DNA of 12,151 nt from the NCBI GenBank assembly GCA_024277475.1, contig JAJRVC010000443.1:1-12151 (forward strand), in the 5' to 3' direction. Below, piece by piece: positions 11,094 through 12,151 of the stretch (position 1 is its first letter; each line of letters begins with the position of its first letter). This DNA is from Deltaproteobacteria bacterium (lineage in GTDB: Bacteria > Desulfobacterota > Desulfobacteria > Desulfobacterales > JAFDCJ01). The position numbers and the translations under genes are program-made. The notes beneath the pieces are model-generated. The model made no database searches. It was given only the letters and a program-made list of their open reading frames with translations, and had not been told where the DNA came from.

Positions 11094-12151
11094 TGGTTTA
11101 CATCCTTTACAAGAGGCCCGAGTACCGCCATCGCCTGATTCATATCCTGGTAGCGCTGATCCGGATTACGACGGGCGGACTTTAAAATGAACCTTCGAAG
11201 TTCGTCCGGTAAATCCGGAATTATAGCTCCAGGATTCATTACATCCTGGGTTAGATGTAGATCGAGCAATACTTTGGTATTGTCTTCGGGGAATGGACGT
11301 CTGCCGGTGACCATTTCAAAAGCGGTAATACCCAAGGCGTAAATATCGGTTCTTTGATCGACAGGCCCGCCTTCGATTTGTTCCGGGGCCATATAGTACG
11401 CTGTTCCCGTGTTTGAAAAATCCTCGGTGCCTGCAGGGCATGCCAGACCAAAATCAAGTATTTTTACATGATCGTTGGGCTGGACAATGATATTAGATGG
11501 GTTGATGTCGCGGTGGACAATACCGTGCTGATGGGCGTAGGCGAGTGCCGAACAGATCTGAATCAGAAAATTGGCAGCTAACTTCGGCGGAATGGCCCTC
11601 AGATGGCAAATCATATCTTTAAGCGAGTCTCCTTTCAAATACTCCATGATGATAAACAGCGTCCGGTAACGCTCTTCAAAATCATATACTTTTACAATAT
11701 GATCGTGTGAAAGACCGGCTATGGTTTTGGCCTCGTTTTTAAAGCTGTCTAAAAAATCCGGGTACAAAGCCATATCGTGCCGCATCATTTTTATAACCAC
11801 CGGCATGTTCAGCCCCTTGTGCATGCCTTTGTAAACAATACTAAAAGCGCCGTGACCGATGATGTCGGTAGCTAAATATTTGCCAATGGTTCGATAGGCC
11901 GTAGGCCTTCGGCTATCTAACCGGTCTGCTACTAGTTCGGTGATAAAATCCAACAGAGCAGGGTCTTTTTCAGTCATTTGATCGAACTGTTCTCTGGTCA
12001 TAACCCAGAGGTCCATGTCCGTTTCCGCTTCAACATGTGCACGCCGCGGTTCGCCGGTCAATATGCCCAGTCCTCCAATAATATCCCCCTCGCCGTAATG
12101 GTTGTCCGGATGCAGCTTTCCATCCTTCTCGACGATTACCAGACACGAACC
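11090..12151 (-). CDS. Cyclic-nucleotide-binding-domain Ser/Thr protein kinase (5' end beyond window)
   Basis: C-terminal 353 residues of a protein whose frame is open to the window edge; an apparent TTG start at 12061 is internal. Residues 1-80 (counted from the edge) are the end of a cyclic-nucleotide-binding domain: YGEGDIIGGLGILTGEPRRAHVEAETDMDLWVM matches the phosphate-binding cassette and following strands. A Hanks-type kinase domain follows (about 90-350): glycine loop IGHGAFSIVYKG, K121 in VIK, E140, catalytic HRD 213-215, D233 in DFG, APE 255-257, then DIYALGITAFEMVTGRRPF. In the catalytic loop the usual Lys of HRDIKPSN is Asn217. No transmembrane segment is visible. The order resembles a cGMP/cAMP-dependent kinase. 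It heads the kinase-CBS-HPP operon and overlaps the CBS gene by four bases. Confidence 0.92.
   Translation of the reverse strand, partial: GSCLVIVEKDGKLHPDNHYGEGDIIGGLGILTGEPRRAHVEAETDMDLWVMTREQFDQMTEKDPALLDFITELVADRLDSRRPTAYRTIGKYLATDIIGHGAFSIVYKGMHKGLNMPVVIKMMRHDMALYPDFLDSFKNEAKTIAGLSHDHIVKVYDFEERYRTLFIIMEYLKGDSLKDMICHLRAIPPKLAANFLIQICSALAYAHQHGIVHRDINPSNIIVQPNDHVKILDFGLACPAGTEDFSNTGTAYYMAPEQIEGGPVDQRTDIYALGITAFEMVTGRRPFPEDNTKVLLDLHLTQDVMNPGAIIPDLPDELRRFILKSARRNPDQRYQDMNQAMAVLGPLVKDVNH

Overview
The window looks like chromosomal DNA of an anaerobic, probably sulfate-reducing Desulfobacterota (former Deltaproteobacteria, Desulfobacterales-like) bacterium. This is inference from gene content and protein style: an anaerobic Ni-CO dehydrogenase catalytic subunit, a ferredoxin-thioredoxin-reductase-type Fe-S protein coupled to a glutaredoxin-like protein, a PerR-like regulator, a Cys-motif flavodoxin-fold protein and a cyclic-nucleotide-domain Ser/Thr kinase. 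Base composition is moderate, with very AT-rich intergenic regions. No mobile-element gene, tRNA, rRNA or CRISPR array was seen.

Layout. 1-800 (-): N-terminal part of cooS, running off the left edge, with a sigma70-like promoter and a 37-bp hairpin in its leader. A divergent promoter serves the pair at 1126-1712 (+): glutaredoxin-like protein and FTR-beta-like protein, overlapping by GTGA. 1713-2040: intergenic with a small hairpin and a dispersed-repeat-like block. 2041-3219 (+): citrate synthase. 3220-3742: gene-free, with a degenerate 7-nt tandem repeat, an 86-nt element with 23-bp perfect inverted arms, and the perR-like promoter. 3743-4135 (+): Fur/PerR-family regulator, with a TTG start and a candidate autoregulatory operator inside its promoter. 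4484-5386 (+): TIGR01777/YfcH-type epimerase gene broken by one in-frame TAA. 5635-7966 (+): exodeoxyribonuclease III, flavodoxin-fold oxidoreductase and DUF2156 protein in close array. It faces, across a strong hairpin, three small heat-shock proteins on the minus strand (8130-9530). Upstream of these lie a sigma70-like promoter, a 41-42 bp (CA)n(CG)n alternating purine-pyrimidine tract and two abutting stem-loops. 9897-12151 (-): a signalling/membrane operon of a cyclic-nucleotide-binding Ser/Thr kinase (5' end beyond the window), a CBS-pair protein (TTGA overlap) and an HPP-family membrane protein.

How the genes fit together. Much of the window concerns redox and stress: thiol-disulfide exchange driven by a 4Fe-4S reductase, peroxide/metal-responsive regulation, DNA-base-damage repair (ExoIII), a flavin oxidoreductase and three small chaperones. 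Central carbon metabolism is represented by cooS (Wood-Ljungdahl/CO oxidation) and citrate synthase. The kinase-CBS-HPP operon joins second-messenger sensing, phosphorylation, adenylate-type ligand sensing and a small membrane protein.

Most notable for follow-up: the Z-DNA-prone tract upstream of the sHSP promoter, the isolated nonsense codon in the epimerase, the palindromic cooS leader whose loop can pair with the ribosome-binding site, the operator-like palindrome in the perR promoter, and the CNBD-kinase/CBS/HPP operon. No wholly new multi-gene system could be demonstrated from sequence alone.
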